From JAUYIV01 sp040882645 (GTDB lineage Bacteria; Actinomycetota; Acidimicrobiia; Spongiisociales; UBA11373), in contig JBBEAX010000049.1 in the NCBI GenBank assembly GCA_040882645.1, forward strand, positions 1 through 24,820: a stretch of 24,820 nucleotides of DNA, read 5' to 3'. Under the pieces are notes generated by a model. It searched no databases. It was not told the origin of the DNA and saw nothing but the letters and a program-made list of their open reading frames with translations. Positions 15,418-22,396 of the stretch are shown here, in pieces; within the stretch, counting starts at the first letter, position 1, and each line of letters begins with the position of its first letter. The translations under genes were made by a program, and so were the position numbers.

Positions 15418-15423
15418 CACAAT
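15418..15423 (+). promoter_or_regulatory. Possible -10 box of GTPase operon
   Basis: CACAAT, 7 nt before the ATG at 15431, with a TG two bases upstream (extended -10 form). It departs from TANNNT at the first base, so it is weaker than the others. Confidence 0.3.
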
Positions 15424-15430
15424 CGCCCGC

Positions 15431-16876
15431 ATGCCCGACCACGCTCTGTCACCGGACCGGCTCGATGGGATCGGCGAAGCCCTCGGCCAGGCCGACCTCT
15501 CCATTCTCGGTGAGCGGGCCGAGCGGCTGCGCCTCGACACCGGCCGGATGGTCACCGAATACCTCGTCCCCCGCCTGCGAGATCCCGACGGTGCCGTGGT
15601 GGTGGCCGTGGTGGGGGTGTCGGGCAGTGGCAAGTCGACCATCGTCAACTCGATCGCCCGCCGCCGTATCAGCGCGGAGGGCACTCGTCGCCCCACGACC
15701 ACCGAGCCGGTGGCGTGGACCGGGTCGCGCCTGCCGCCCACGCTCGACGCGCTGCGGCGGCGACTGCCCGGCCGCCTCGTCGACACGCTGCGACCGCCCC
15801 CCGAAGGCATCGTGCTGGTCGACACCCCGCCCCCGGGCGTCCTCGACGACGAGGGCGATTCGATCGCCGGGCAGATCCTCTCCGTCGCCGACGCCTGTCT
15901 GCTGGTGGCTGGTTCGAGCCGATATGCCGACGCAGCGGGGATCGAGCTCGCCGACCGTGCCCGCGACCGGGGCATCCCCACCGTCTTCGTGCTGAACCGG
16001 GTGCCGGCCGGCACCGAACTGAGCGCGGTTCTGGTGGCCGACTATGCCGACAAGCTCGCCGGGCGTGGCCTGCTCGAACGTCCGGACGCCGAACTCATCG
16101 TCACGATCGCCGAAGGCCCGGTGTCGCCGGATAGCGGAGGACTTCCCGGTGATTGGATAGTCGGGATCCGCAAGGAGTTGGAGGCATTGGTCGACCCATC
16201 GGCGCGATCAGCCCTGGTTCGGCAAGGTCTGGCGTCGGCCGAGAGTCGACTGACCGTCTCGTTGTCACGACTGCGCGAGATGCTGATCTCCGCCGAAACC
16301 CGGCGCATCTCACTGGTCGACCCCGCGCGGATCGCCTATGGCCGCGCCGCCGCCGAGATGGTGCGCGACCTGCGGAGCGGCGCCTTCGCCGAGACGGGCT
16401 CCGACCGCGAGGCGTTCGTGGCCGCGCTCTCGGCCGGGGCGGCCCGCCGCGCCGGCCGCGCAGCACGGACCGTGGCCGAGCGGTGGGAAGCTCTCGCATC
16501 TGATCGGCTAGACGCGGAGATGTTCGGGCACGGCCCGGAGATTCCCGCCGCGGCCCGGGACCGGCTCGAATGGTGGACGGCCGACCTGCCGAGCCTTGCC
16601 GAGGAGGTTTCGGGGCGGTCGGTGCGCCGCCGGAAGCGGGACCGATTGGTGAACACCATCCGTCGCGCCGCGGTCGATCCGCGCTTCAGGCCCGACCGCA
16701 AGGCGACCCGCGTCCTCGATCGTCACCCGGGCATCGTCGGCGCCGCCCGCCGGCGTCTCGAAGAGGAGTTGAAGGGCATCATTCACGCCGACTCGATGCG
16801 GTTTCTCGAACGCGCCGGGGCGGGATCGCCCGATGGGCTGCTCGCCAAGATGACCGTCGCCGGGGGAGGCGAATGA
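15431..16876 (+). CDS. P-loop GTPase, first of a coupled pair
   Basis: A 481-residue protein with a G domain in the first half. It has a P-loop VGVSGSGKST (61-70), a switch-I-like TTTEPVAW, a G3 VDTPPPG, and a G4-like VLNRVPAG in which the usual Asp is missing. The C-terminal half is helical and rich in Arg/Ala, with no clear transmembrane helix. It belongs to the broad Era/dynamin-like GTPase group; the function is unknown. The start is the ATG at 15431; sequence before it is repeats and intergenic DNA. The stop overlaps the next gene's ATG (ATGA), so the two are made together. Its G2 motif matches that of its neighbour, indicating paralogy. Confidence 0.85.
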   Translation: MPDHALSPDRLDGIGEALGQADLSILGERAERLRLDTGRMVTEYLVPRLRDPDGAVVVAVVGVSGSGKSTIVNSIARRRISAEGTRRPTTTEPVAWTGSRLPPTLDALRRRLPGRLVDTLRPPPEGIVLVDTPPPGVLDDEGDSIAGQILSVADACLLVAGSSRYADAAGIELADRARDRGIPTVFVLNRVPAGTELSAVLVADYADKLAGRGLLERPDAELIVTIAEGPVSPDSGGLPGDWIVGIRKELEALVDPSARSALVRQGLASAESRLTVSLSRLREMLISAETRRISLVDPARIAYGRAAAEMVRDLRSGAFAETGSDREAFVAALSAGAARRAGRAARTVAERWEALASDRLDAEMFGHGPEIPAAARDRLEWWTADLPSLAEEVSGRSVRRRKRDRLVNTIRRAAVDPRFRPDRKATRVLDRHPGIVGAARRRLEEELKGIIHADSMRFLERAGAGSPDGLLAKMTVAGGGE

Positions 16877-18117
16877 CCGACGTCGTGTCGATCGTCGACG
16901 GGCTCGACCTGGTAGTCGGCATGGCCCGGGATCACCTCCACCCCGACGACCTGCGGGCGGCGCGGACCTCGGCCCTATCGGCCCGGAGCCGGGTGGGTCA
17001 CCTGGGATCGAGCTTGGTCCTTGCGCTGCTCGGGGGGACCGGGGCCGGCAAGTCGAGCTTGTTGAATGCTCTTGCCGGTCGGCAGGTGGCATCGACGAGC
17101 GCGGTGCGCCCGCACACCACCGAGCCGCTGGCGTGGATTCCCCGTGACGCCGAGCCATCGCTGCGCCTGCTACTCGACCGCCTCGAAATCGACAACCGGG
17201 TCGCTCAGGATCGCTTTGCGGATCTCGCGGTCCTCGACATGATCGACGTCGACTCGATGATTCTCGCCCACCGTCGCAGGGTCGAAGAACTGCTCCCCGC
17301 GGTCGACGTGGGCGTCTGGGTCTTCGATCCGATCAAGTACGCCGACGCCGTGGTGCACAAGGACTTCATCGCTCCCAACGTCCGCGCCGCCGACCGGTTG
17401 ATCTTCGTGCTCAATCAGATCGACACGGTGGCCGCCGACGAGCGCGAGATGGTGCGGGCCCACCTGATCGAACTGCTGATCAACGACGGGATTTCTCATC
17501 CGATCGTGTTCGAAGTCGCCGCCGCGCCGCCATCGGGCGAGCCGATGGGCATCGATGCGCTGGTCGAGCACCTCGGTCATCGCCTCGACGAGAAACAAGT
17601 TCATCTGGGACGAATCGTCGAGGACATTCGCCGAGCCACCCGGGCGTTGGCGGGGGCAACCGGCGTCACCAAGGGGGGTTCCCTCGACTTCGAGAAGCGC
17701 TGGGAGGACTTTCGCGCCACGGCAGTCACCCAACTCGCCCTCCACGGCCCGACGGTGGCGGTCTACGAGGAGGCGCGACGGTCGCTCGATCAGCTGATCC
17801 TCCGTCTCTCGGCAGATGCCGCCGGTCCGTTCGGTACGCGGATCAGGCAGAGCTTCGGCCCTGCCCGGCTCGATGCCGAGCTCCGGGGCGCGATCGAGAC
17901 GATGGAGCAAGTCGTGCCCCGAAAGCCCGGAGCAGCGGTGGTACCGGAGCGGCAGGCGGCGGCGGCCGACATCCTCGACGTCGAACTCCAGGCGCGGATC
18001 GGGGCGCCGCTACGAGAGATCATCTGGGAACGTGCCTCACTGTCAGCGGTGTTGGCCGGTCTCACGGTCGACGCATCCATGGCCGAGTCCGAGATCCTGG
18101 CGGTGGCGCCCGAATGA
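16873..18117 (+). CDS. P-loop GTPase, second of a coupled pair
   Basis: A 414-residue GTPase. The P-loop GGTGAGKSSLLNALAG spans residues 54-69, and G2 is HTTEPLAW. The G3 region VLDMIDVDS lacks the usual Gly, and G4 is VLNQIDTV (NQxD). The DPIKYADAVVHKDF segment is characteristic of actinobacterial YfjP-like GTPases. The rest is predicted helical, without an obvious membrane helix. It overlaps the upstream GTPase by ATGA and the downstream eIF2B-like gene by ATGA, so all three are one translationally coupled operon. The two GTPases may form a heteromer, as bacterial dynamin-like pairs do; that is inference. An upstream extension to 16570 would lie inside the first GTPase gene and is rejected. 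Confidence 0.87.
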   Translation: MTDVVSIVDGLDLVVGMARDHLHPDDLRAARTSALSARSRVGHLGSSLVLALLGGTGAGKSSLLNALAGRQVASTSAVRPHTTEPLAWIPRDAEPSLRLLLDRLEIDNRVAQDRFADLAVLDMIDVDSMILAHRRRVEELLPAVDVGVWVFDPIKYADAVVHKDFIAPNVRAADRLIFVLNQIDTVAADEREMVRAHLIELLINDGISHPIVFEVAAAPPSGEPMGIDALVEHLGHRLDEKQVHLGRIVEDIRRATRALAGATGVTKGGSLDFEKRWEDFRATAVTQLALHGPTVAVYEEARRSLDQLILRLSADAAGPFGTRIRQSFGPARLDAELRGAIETMEQVVPRKPGAAVVPERQAAAADILDVELQARIGAPLREIIWERASLSAVLAGLTVDASMAESEILAVAPE

Positions 18118-18968
18118 CCGACTGGCTCGATTGGCCCTCCTACCGGCGACTCGGGTCGCTGTTGCGGGCGCCGGAGGGGGGAGCGGCCGAGATCGGATCG
18201 CACGCCGCCACCAATCTCGCCGACTTCGTCGAGGCCCTCAACCGGTACGCCCCGGAGTGCTACCCGGCGGCCATCGAGGCGATTGCCGACGAGATCGTCG
18301 AACGGCAATCGGCACTGGCGCCCCTCGTGGCACTGGCGAACGCGGTCCTCCTGGCCATCGAAGATGGCCCGGCGGTGGTCGCCGCCGAGGCGCGTGGCTT
18401 CCAGAAGCGTCTGGCGGCATCGCTAGAAATCCTGTCGACCGTCGGGGCGGCGCTGATGCCCGAAGGGGGGTCGGTACTCACGTACGGAGGCTCCTCCTCG
18501 GTTCGGGCCGCGCTTGGCGTCGCTCGGGACAAGGGGATCAGGGTGGTCTGCTCAGCTTCCCCCGGCAGCGGTGAGGGCCACCTCATGGCCGCCGACCTGA
18601 ACAGCACCGGTCTCGCGGTCGAGGTCGTCGACGACTCGGATGTTCTCGAAGCCCTCTATGCCGTCGACCTGGTGATCGTCGGTGCCAATGCTCTTGGCCC
18701 CGACGCGGCGGTGACGGTGGCCGGAACGGGCGCGCTGGCCAAGGAGGCATCGAACCTCGGGGTGAATGTGATCGTTCTCGCCAGCGCGGACAAGGCGCTG
18801 CCGACTCCGTTGTTCGACCGAGCCTCCGCCGCCGCCCTCGTCTCCCCAATGCTCGAAGTGGTTCGGCTCGTGTCGTTCGATTCGATCGTGACGGAACTAG
18901 GCGTGCTCGACGCGGATGGGGTCAGGCGGCTGGCCGACGCCAAGGTGGTTGCCGCCCGACTGGCGTGA
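18114..18968 (+). CDS. eIF2B alpha/beta/delta-like (IF-2B family) protein
   Basis: A 284-residue protein of the IF-2B fold, which includes methylthioribose-1-phosphate isomerase, ribose-1,5-bisphosphate isomerase and eIF2B subunits. A helical N-terminal domain is followed by the Rossmann-like part: SVLTYGGSSSVRAAL (about 122-136), VDLVIVGANALGPDA, GTGALAKEASNLGVNVIVLA. The catalytic-loop stretch that reads ESRP-like in isomerases is CSASPGSGEGH here. This suggests a changed ligand or no isomerase activity. It is the last gene of the GTPase operon (ATGA overlap), and that context hints at a nucleotide- or sugar-phosphate-related job. It ends 5 bp from the convergent lipid kinase gene. Confidence 0.8.
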   Translation: MTDWLDWPSYRRLGSLLRAPEGGAAEIGSHAATNLADFVEALNRYAPECYPAAIEAIADEIVERQSALAPLVALANAVLLAIEDGPAVVAAEARGFQKRLAASLEILSTVGAALMPEGGSVLTYGGSSSVRAALGVARDKGIRVVCSASPGSGEGHLMAADLNSTGLAVEVVDDSDVLEALYAVDLVIVGANALGPDAAVTVAGTGALAKEASNLGVNVIVLASADKALPTPLFDRASAAALVSPMLEVVRLVSFDSIVTELGVLDADGVRRLADAKVVAARLA

Positions 18969-18973
18969 CCCGA

Positions 18974-19879
18974 TCAGGCGACGACGAGCAGGCGCGCCGG
19001 TTCCGGCGTCACTTCGAGCCGGGCGACCTTCCCGATCAGTTCCCCGTCGGCCTCCATCCATTCGGCCGGTTCGGCGTCGACGGTCATGTTGGCGAAGTTG
19101 GTCCACACCCGGACCCCGCGGACCCTGTCGATGGGTCGACGGCGGGCCGCCCGAACCACCAGGCTGAGCAGCCGACTGGCGGTCACCCGTCGGATGCTCA
19201 CGGCCACCGGCGGGGGTTCGCCCAGGCTGAGATCGGTTCGACCCAGGTAGGTGAAGTCATCGTGTACCTGAACGATCGCTGACACCGCGTCCGTCGAACG
19301 CCCATCGACCATCACCCGCAGCGTCGGGAGGCGGCGCCGGTAACCACCGAGCACCGTGCGCACGGTGCTTCTCATGTAGTGGATGGTGCCGGTACCCACC
19401 TTCTTGATCGGCTGCCGCTCGGATTCGCGGATCACCGCGGCGTCGAAACCGATGCCGGCGGCGAAGGTGGCGAAGCGGGTCGCCGGTCCGTCAGGCCCGG
19501 TCGTGTCGAGCCGGACCGTCGGCAGGTGGCGGGATCCTGTCGATCGAGCGATGGCCTCTGCCGCCAGCCGCGGTTTCGCCGGCAGCCCGAGGATTCGTCG
19601 AAGAACATTGGTGGTTCCGGCCGGCACCACCCCCAGCGCGGTGTTCGAGTCGATGAGCCCGTTGGCGACCTGGTGGGCGACACCGTCGCCACCCATGGCG
19701 ACGACCACGTCGTAACCCTCCGCCGCAGCCTCGGCGGCGGCTGAGCGCGCCTCGTCGGCCCCGTCGGGCCAGACGGTGGTCACGATGAAGCCGCCCTGAA
19801 GGATCAACACCACCTCCCGATGGAGTGAGGCGGTGAATCCCGAGGCGGCGGGGTTGGCGACCAGGACGAGGCGTCGCAT
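18974..19879 (-). CDS. Diacylglycerol/lipid kinase (DagK/YegS family)
   Basis: A 301-residue soluble lipid kinase of the DagK/LCB5 family, which phosphorylates diacylglycerol or related lipids at the membrane. The N-terminal VLVANPAASG is the NPxxG strand. VVAMGGDGVAHQVANGL is the nucleotide-binding GGDG motif (normally GGDGT; Val here), and GVVPAGTTNVLRRILG is the PxGTxNxxAR-type motif. The C-terminal beta-sandwich ends near VEWMEADGE-like residues (PAEWMEADGELIG). The ATG at 19877-19879 lies 6 nt after TACGCT; longer starts upstream overlap the divergent gene. It is convergent with the GTPase operon and divergent from the phosphoribosyltransferase, with near-mirror promoters. Confidence 0.92.
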   Translation of the reverse strand: MRRLVLVANPAASGFTASLHREVVLILQGGFIVTTVWPDGADEARSAAAEAAAEGYDVVVAMGGDGVAHQVANGLIDSNTALGVVPAGTTNVLRRILGLPAKPRLAAEAIARSTGSRHLPTVRLDTTGPDGPATRFATFAAGIGFDAAVIRESERQPIKKVGTGTIHYMRSTVRTVLGGYRRRLPTLRVMVDGRSTDAVSAIVQVHDDFTYLGRTDLSLGEPPPVAVSIRRVTASRLLSLVVRAARRRPIDRVRGVRVWTNFANMTVDAEPAEWMEADGELIGKVARLEVTPEPARLLVVA

Positions 19880-19885
19880 CCGGCG

Positions 19886-19891
19886 AGCGTA
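19886..19891 (-). promoter_or_regulatory. -10 box of lipid kinase gene, leaderless-type
   Basis: TACGCT on the minus strand, 6 nt before the ATG at 19879. It is preceded by CAGGAGG, as in the divergent promoter. Confidence 0.55.
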
Positions 19892-19921
19892 CCTCCTGGC
19901 CGGGTGTCTACAGGAGGCCGG

Positions 19922-19927
19922 TACGCT
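19922..19927 (+). promoter_or_regulatory. -10 box of phosphoribosyltransferase gene, leaderless-type
   Basis: TACGCT, 7 nt before the GTG at 19935. CAGGAGG lies upstream at 19911-19917, too far from the start to be a ribosome binding site. Confidence 0.5.
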
Positions 19928-19934
19928 CGGTCGG

Positions 19935-20558
19935 GTGAAGCGATACCGCAATCGCATCGAGGCCGGACTCATCCTCGCCGAGTTGTTGTCCCATCACGCA
20001 GGTGAAAGGCCGCTGGTGCTGGGTGTTCCCCGCGGGGGTTTGCCGGTGGCCCGTCCCATCGCCGAGGCGCTCGGCGGCGAGTTGGGGGTGGTGGTGGCCG
20101 GCAAGGTGGGCGCTCCCGGCAACCCGGAGTTCGCCATCGGGGCAGTGGCTCCCGATGGGGTGACCCTCATCGACGAGATCACCGTGAAACGCTTGGGCAT
20201 CTCCGCGGCCCAGCTGACCGCCGCAGTCGAAAAGGCCATGGCGAAGCTCCGGCAGCGAGAGGAGGCTTTCGGGGCCACCGACCTCGCGGTCGAGGGCCGC
20301 ACCGTGATCGTGGTCGACGACGGAGTGGCCACCGGCGCCACCCTCCAGGCTGCTCTCCGCTATCTGCGCCGCCTCCGCCCTTCGGTTCTGGTGTGCGCCA
20401 TCCCGGTGGGCCCCCCTTCCACGATCGCCCGGCTCGGCGCCGAAGTCGACGAGATCGTCTGCCCTCGCCAGCCCGAGCGATTCATGGCAGTGGGCGAGTG
20501 GTACGAGGAGTTCGCCCAGGTGACCGACGACGAGGTAGAGGCGATTCTGGCGGGGTGA
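19935..20558 (+). CDS. Phosphoribosyltransferase-domain protein
   Basis: A 207-residue type-I phosphoribosyltransferase-fold protein. The PRPP-binding loop is VIVVDDGVATGATLQAAL (about 120-137), with the two acidic residues and the TGAT loop in place. LVLGVPRGGLPVARPIAEALG near the N-terminus and AGKVGAPGNPEFAIGAVA are hallmarks of a family often found near dienelactone hydrolases and annotated only as phosphoribosyltransferase. The substrate is unknown; purine salvage cannot be assumed. The GTG start is supported by TACGCT 7 nt upstream. The stop is followed 2 bp later by a heptamer array and then a strong terminator. Confidence 0.9.
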   Translation: MKRYRNRIEAGLILAELLSHHAGERPLVLGVPRGGLPVARPIAEALGGELGVVVAGKVGAPGNPEFAIGAVAPDGVTLIDEITVKRLGISAAQLTAAVEKAMAKLRQREEAFGATDLAVEGRTVIVVDDGVATGATLQAALRYLRRLRPSVLVCAIPVGPPSTIARLGAEVDEIVCPRQPERFMAVGEWYEEFAQVTDDEVEAILAG

Positions 20559-20560
20559 GC

Positions 20561-20590
20561 AGTCTCCAGTCTCCAGTCTCCAGTCTCCAG
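20561..20590. repeat. Heptamer tandem repeat (AGTCTCC)4
   Basis: Four perfect AGTCTCC units (20561-20588) plus AG, starting 2 bp after the phosphoribosyltransferase stop codon. Confidence 0.95.
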
Positions 20591-20694
20591 CAGAGGGCCG
20601 AAGAACGGGGCATTTCGCCGGCGGGTTGCGCGGTTCAAACGGTCTCCACGGGGTGGCAAGAACCGGCAGGGTGTGGCAATTGGGGCCCACAACA

Positions 20695-20720
20695 CAAACA
20701 CCCGCCGAGGCGGGTGTTTG
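20695..20720. terminator. Strong bidirectional terminator
   Basis: CAAACACCCGCC (20695-20706), GA, then GGCGGGTGTTTG (20709-20720): a perfect 12-bp palindrome. The stem runs into TTTG on the plus strand and, by symmetry, TTTG on the minus strand. It lies between the convergent phosphoribosyltransferase and NYN genes and is the clearest terminator in the window. Confidence 0.85.
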
Positions 20721-20724
20721 CTGT

Positions 20725-20744
20725 CTGGCGGACGAAACCGCCAG
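20725..20744. terminator. Second hairpin between convergent genes
   Basis: CTGGCGG-ACGAAA-CCGCCAG, a perfect 7-bp stem with a 6-nt loop, placed 4 bp after the first terminator. It is probably a back-up for the minus-strand NYN transcript. The remaining gap sequence (20591-20694 and 20745-20785) shows no gene. Confidence 0.5.
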
Positions 20745-20785
20745 CTACTTGTGTTCCACCAGTATCGGCACGAGGCGACAACAAG

Positions 20786-21415
20786 TCAAGGCCACTCGGA
20801 CGGCTTCCGGATGGTGCCGGATCGTGACGGCGCGGGGTCCGGGAGTTGCGCCAGCAACACATCCTCGATCGGCAGTTGCACCAATTCCAAGCCCGAACGC
20901 ACGAACGCTCCTGCTGGGGATGCAGCGGGATAGACGATCAGAATGGTGGTTCCCAGCTCCGCCACCCCCCTTATTGCGGGTGCAAGGTCGGAGTCATTGG
21001 TCACAACGATCGCTCGATCGAACCCCCCGCCGTGGGCGTCAGTCAACAGCTGCACAGCGAGCGCGACATCGGAACCCTTCTCGCTCGGATTCAGAACACG
21101 CGGGAACTTGCGTTCCCAAGGAAGCGGCTTCGCGAGGTACCGCCGCACCTTGTCAATCGTCATCACGCCGTAGGTCACTTTGACGCGGGCCATGTTTTCG
21201 ACAACTCGGAGATAGGTCTGCTGCCGGTTCGCGGGTCCCGCATTCCCGCGGATCGTCTTCACCCGAGACGTGAAGTAGTGGACTCGCGAAACCGATGCAC
21301 CCGCTAGCCCATCACCAAAGGCCTCCAGATCAAGCCATTTGCCGCGTCCGTCCATCCGGCGCACAACGTCGTGATACAGGTTCAGCCCGTCGATGTACAC
21401 GTTGACCCTGGACAC
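20786..21415 (-). CDS. NYN-domain (PIN-like) ribonuclease family protein
   Basis: A 209-residue NYN (LabA/DUF88-type) protein, a PIN-like fold predicted to cut RNA with metal ions. Conserved acidic clusters are NVYIDGLNLY (Asp9, Asn12), KGSDVALAVQLLTDA, and AIVVTNDSDLAPAIR followed by the ELGTTILIVYP strand. These match the family's D-N-D-D active site. The start is GTG at 21413-21415, 6 nt after TAGGTT. It stands alone, convergent with the phosphoribosyltransferase and divergent from the small Cys protein. The target RNA is unknown. Family confident; cellular role not inferable. Confidence 0.9.
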   Translation of the reverse strand: MSRVNVYIDGLNLYHDVVRRMDGRGKWLDLEAFGDGLAGASVSRVHYFTSRVKTIRGNAGPANRQQTYLRVVENMARVKVTYGVMTIDKVRRYLAKPLPWERKFPRVLNPSEKGSDVALAVQLLTDAHGGGFDRAIVVTNDSDLAPAIRGVAELGTTILIVYPAASPAGAFVRSGLELVQLPIEDVLLAQLPDPAPSRSGTIRKPSEWP

Positions 21416-21421
21416 GGCCAG

Positions 21422-21427
21422 AACCTA
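21422..21427 (-). promoter_or_regulatory. -10 box of NYN gene, leaderless-type
   Basis: TAGGTT on the minus strand, 6 nt before the GTG at 21415. Confidence 0.5.
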
Positions 21428-21513
21428 CCAAGCCATGGTGGTGCCGAGAAGTACCCCACGCTGCGATTTGTGACTCGCCGAGCAAAGCGAGGTTTCGAGA
21501 GCGCGAAAATCGG

Positions 21514-21547
21514 GGAACCCATTCCTGTCACACCCTCGTCATACGGT
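21514..21547 (+). promoter_or_regulatory. Promoter of the small Cys protein (ECF-type and/or leaderless)
   Basis: GGAAC (21514-21518) and CGTC (21537-21540) are 18 nt apart, as in ECF-sigma promoters such as actinobacterial SigE/SigR types. TACGGT (21542-21547) also sits 7 nt before the ATG and could be a housekeeping leaderless -10. The sequence cannot decide between them. A sigma gene of the ECF class follows 300 bp downstream. Confidence 0.4.
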
Positions 21548-21554
21548 TAGAGAC

Positions 21555-21710
21555 ATGAAGAATCAGACCAGGCTTCCACTCAGCGAACAGACACCGGTCG
21601 AGGCGTGGCTGGCACGGCTCGGCTTGAGGGCCACCGAGGTGGGCGCGTGCCCCGTCGCCGACTGCCCCGCCTGCCAGGCCGACCCCGTCACGGAGACCCG
21701 GGCGGCCTGA
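21555..21710 (+). CDS. Small cysteine-containing protein, 51 residues
   Basis: A short ORF beginning MKNQTRLPLSEQTPVEAWL and ending QADPVTETRAA. Its centre has a C-x4-C-x2-C pattern (ACPVADCPAC, Cys32, Cys37, Cys40), suggesting a metal site or disulfide. Codons in the second half end almost always in G or C, as in true genes here, and the ATG has a plausible promoter 7 nt upstream. It has one predicted helix (PVEAWLARLGL) before the Cys cluster. I do not recognise the family. It lies alone between the NYN gene and the second sigma operon; 21711-21868 after it shows no gene. A chance ORF is possible, but the codon bias argues against that. Confidence 0.55.
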   Translation: MKNQTRLPLSEQTPVEAWLARLGLRATEVGACPVADCPACQADPVTETRAA

Positions 21711-21868
21711 CCTTTCTCGTCGGTGGCCGGCTCCTCGTCGGTGTACCCGCGTCGGCGATGGACGCTCCCCCGCGAGCGACGCCGCTCTCCTTCCGTAGGG
21801 AGCTGTTTGCCCAAGCCTGAGCAGCCGCAGTAAACAGATCTTCCTCGTCCTGCGACATACTCGATGAG

Positions 21869-22396
21869 ATGGTGCTTTTTCGGGGAGACCGCACGTTGGC
21901 TTCGGAGATCCCATTGGTCGAGGGCCGTGAATCCTTCGAGGGGTTCTATGGCCGGGAGTACCGACGGGTGCTGGCGCTGACAAATGTCCTGACCGGCAAT
22001 GGCTCGCTAGCCGAGGAGCTCACCCAGGAAGCGTTCCTTGCCGCGTACCGGCAATGGCGGCGGATCGATCGGCCGGAGGTGTGGGTCCGAGCCGTCGTCG
22101 CCAACCACGCCCGATCCTGGATGCGTCGTCGCTATGCAGAGGCTCGGGCGCTGAGCCGACTGGGACGAGACCCGAAGGTGGTCACCCTCGAGATGCCAGC
22201 GGACACCGAGCACTTCTGGGATGAGGTTCGAGCGCTGCCGCGGCGGCAGGCTCAGACCATCGCGCTCGTCTACCTCGAGGATCTTTCCATCCGGGACGTC
22301 GCCCGCATCCTGGGATGCAGCGAGCCGACGGCCCGAGTTCATCTCGCCAGGGGTCGACACCGCCTGGCCACCGTCTTCGGAGCACAGGAGGAGTGA
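21869..22396 (+). CDS. ECF RNA polymerase sigma factor
   Basis: A 175-residue ECF sigma factor. Region 2 runs about 23-85 (FEGFYGREYRRVLALTNVL, LAEELTQEAFLAAYRQW, PEVWVRAVVANHARSWMRRR), and region 4 about 118-168 (LPRRQAQTIALVYLEDL, IRDVARILGCSEPTARVHLARG). It belongs to the SigE-like actinobacterial group but is clearly distinct from the sigma factor at 4630-5082. The start is ATG at 21869; a GTG follows immediately. The partner gene overlaps its stop by one base (TGATG) with an AGGAGG inside this gene's end, so translation is coupled. I find no clear ECF-type promoter just upstream of this gene. The regulon is unknown. Confidence 0.92.
   Translation: MVLFRGDRTLASEIPLVEGRESFEGFYGREYRRVLALTNVLTGNGSLAEELTQEAFLAAYRQWRRIDRPEVWVRAVVANHARSWMRRRYAEARALSRLGRDPKVVTLEMPADTEHFWDEVRALPRRQAQTIALVYLEDLSIRDVARILGCSEPTARVHLARGRHRLATVFGAQEE

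Noticed and set aside
12772..20590. CRISPR array
   Set aside because: The repeats are 7-bp units without spacers, and no cas genes are present; the Cas4-like nuclease alone is not evidence.
20600..20700. tRNA-like GGTTCAAAC in the gap after the phosphoribosyltransferase
   Set aside because: The flanking bases do not pair as a T-arm, and no anticodon or acceptor stem fits.
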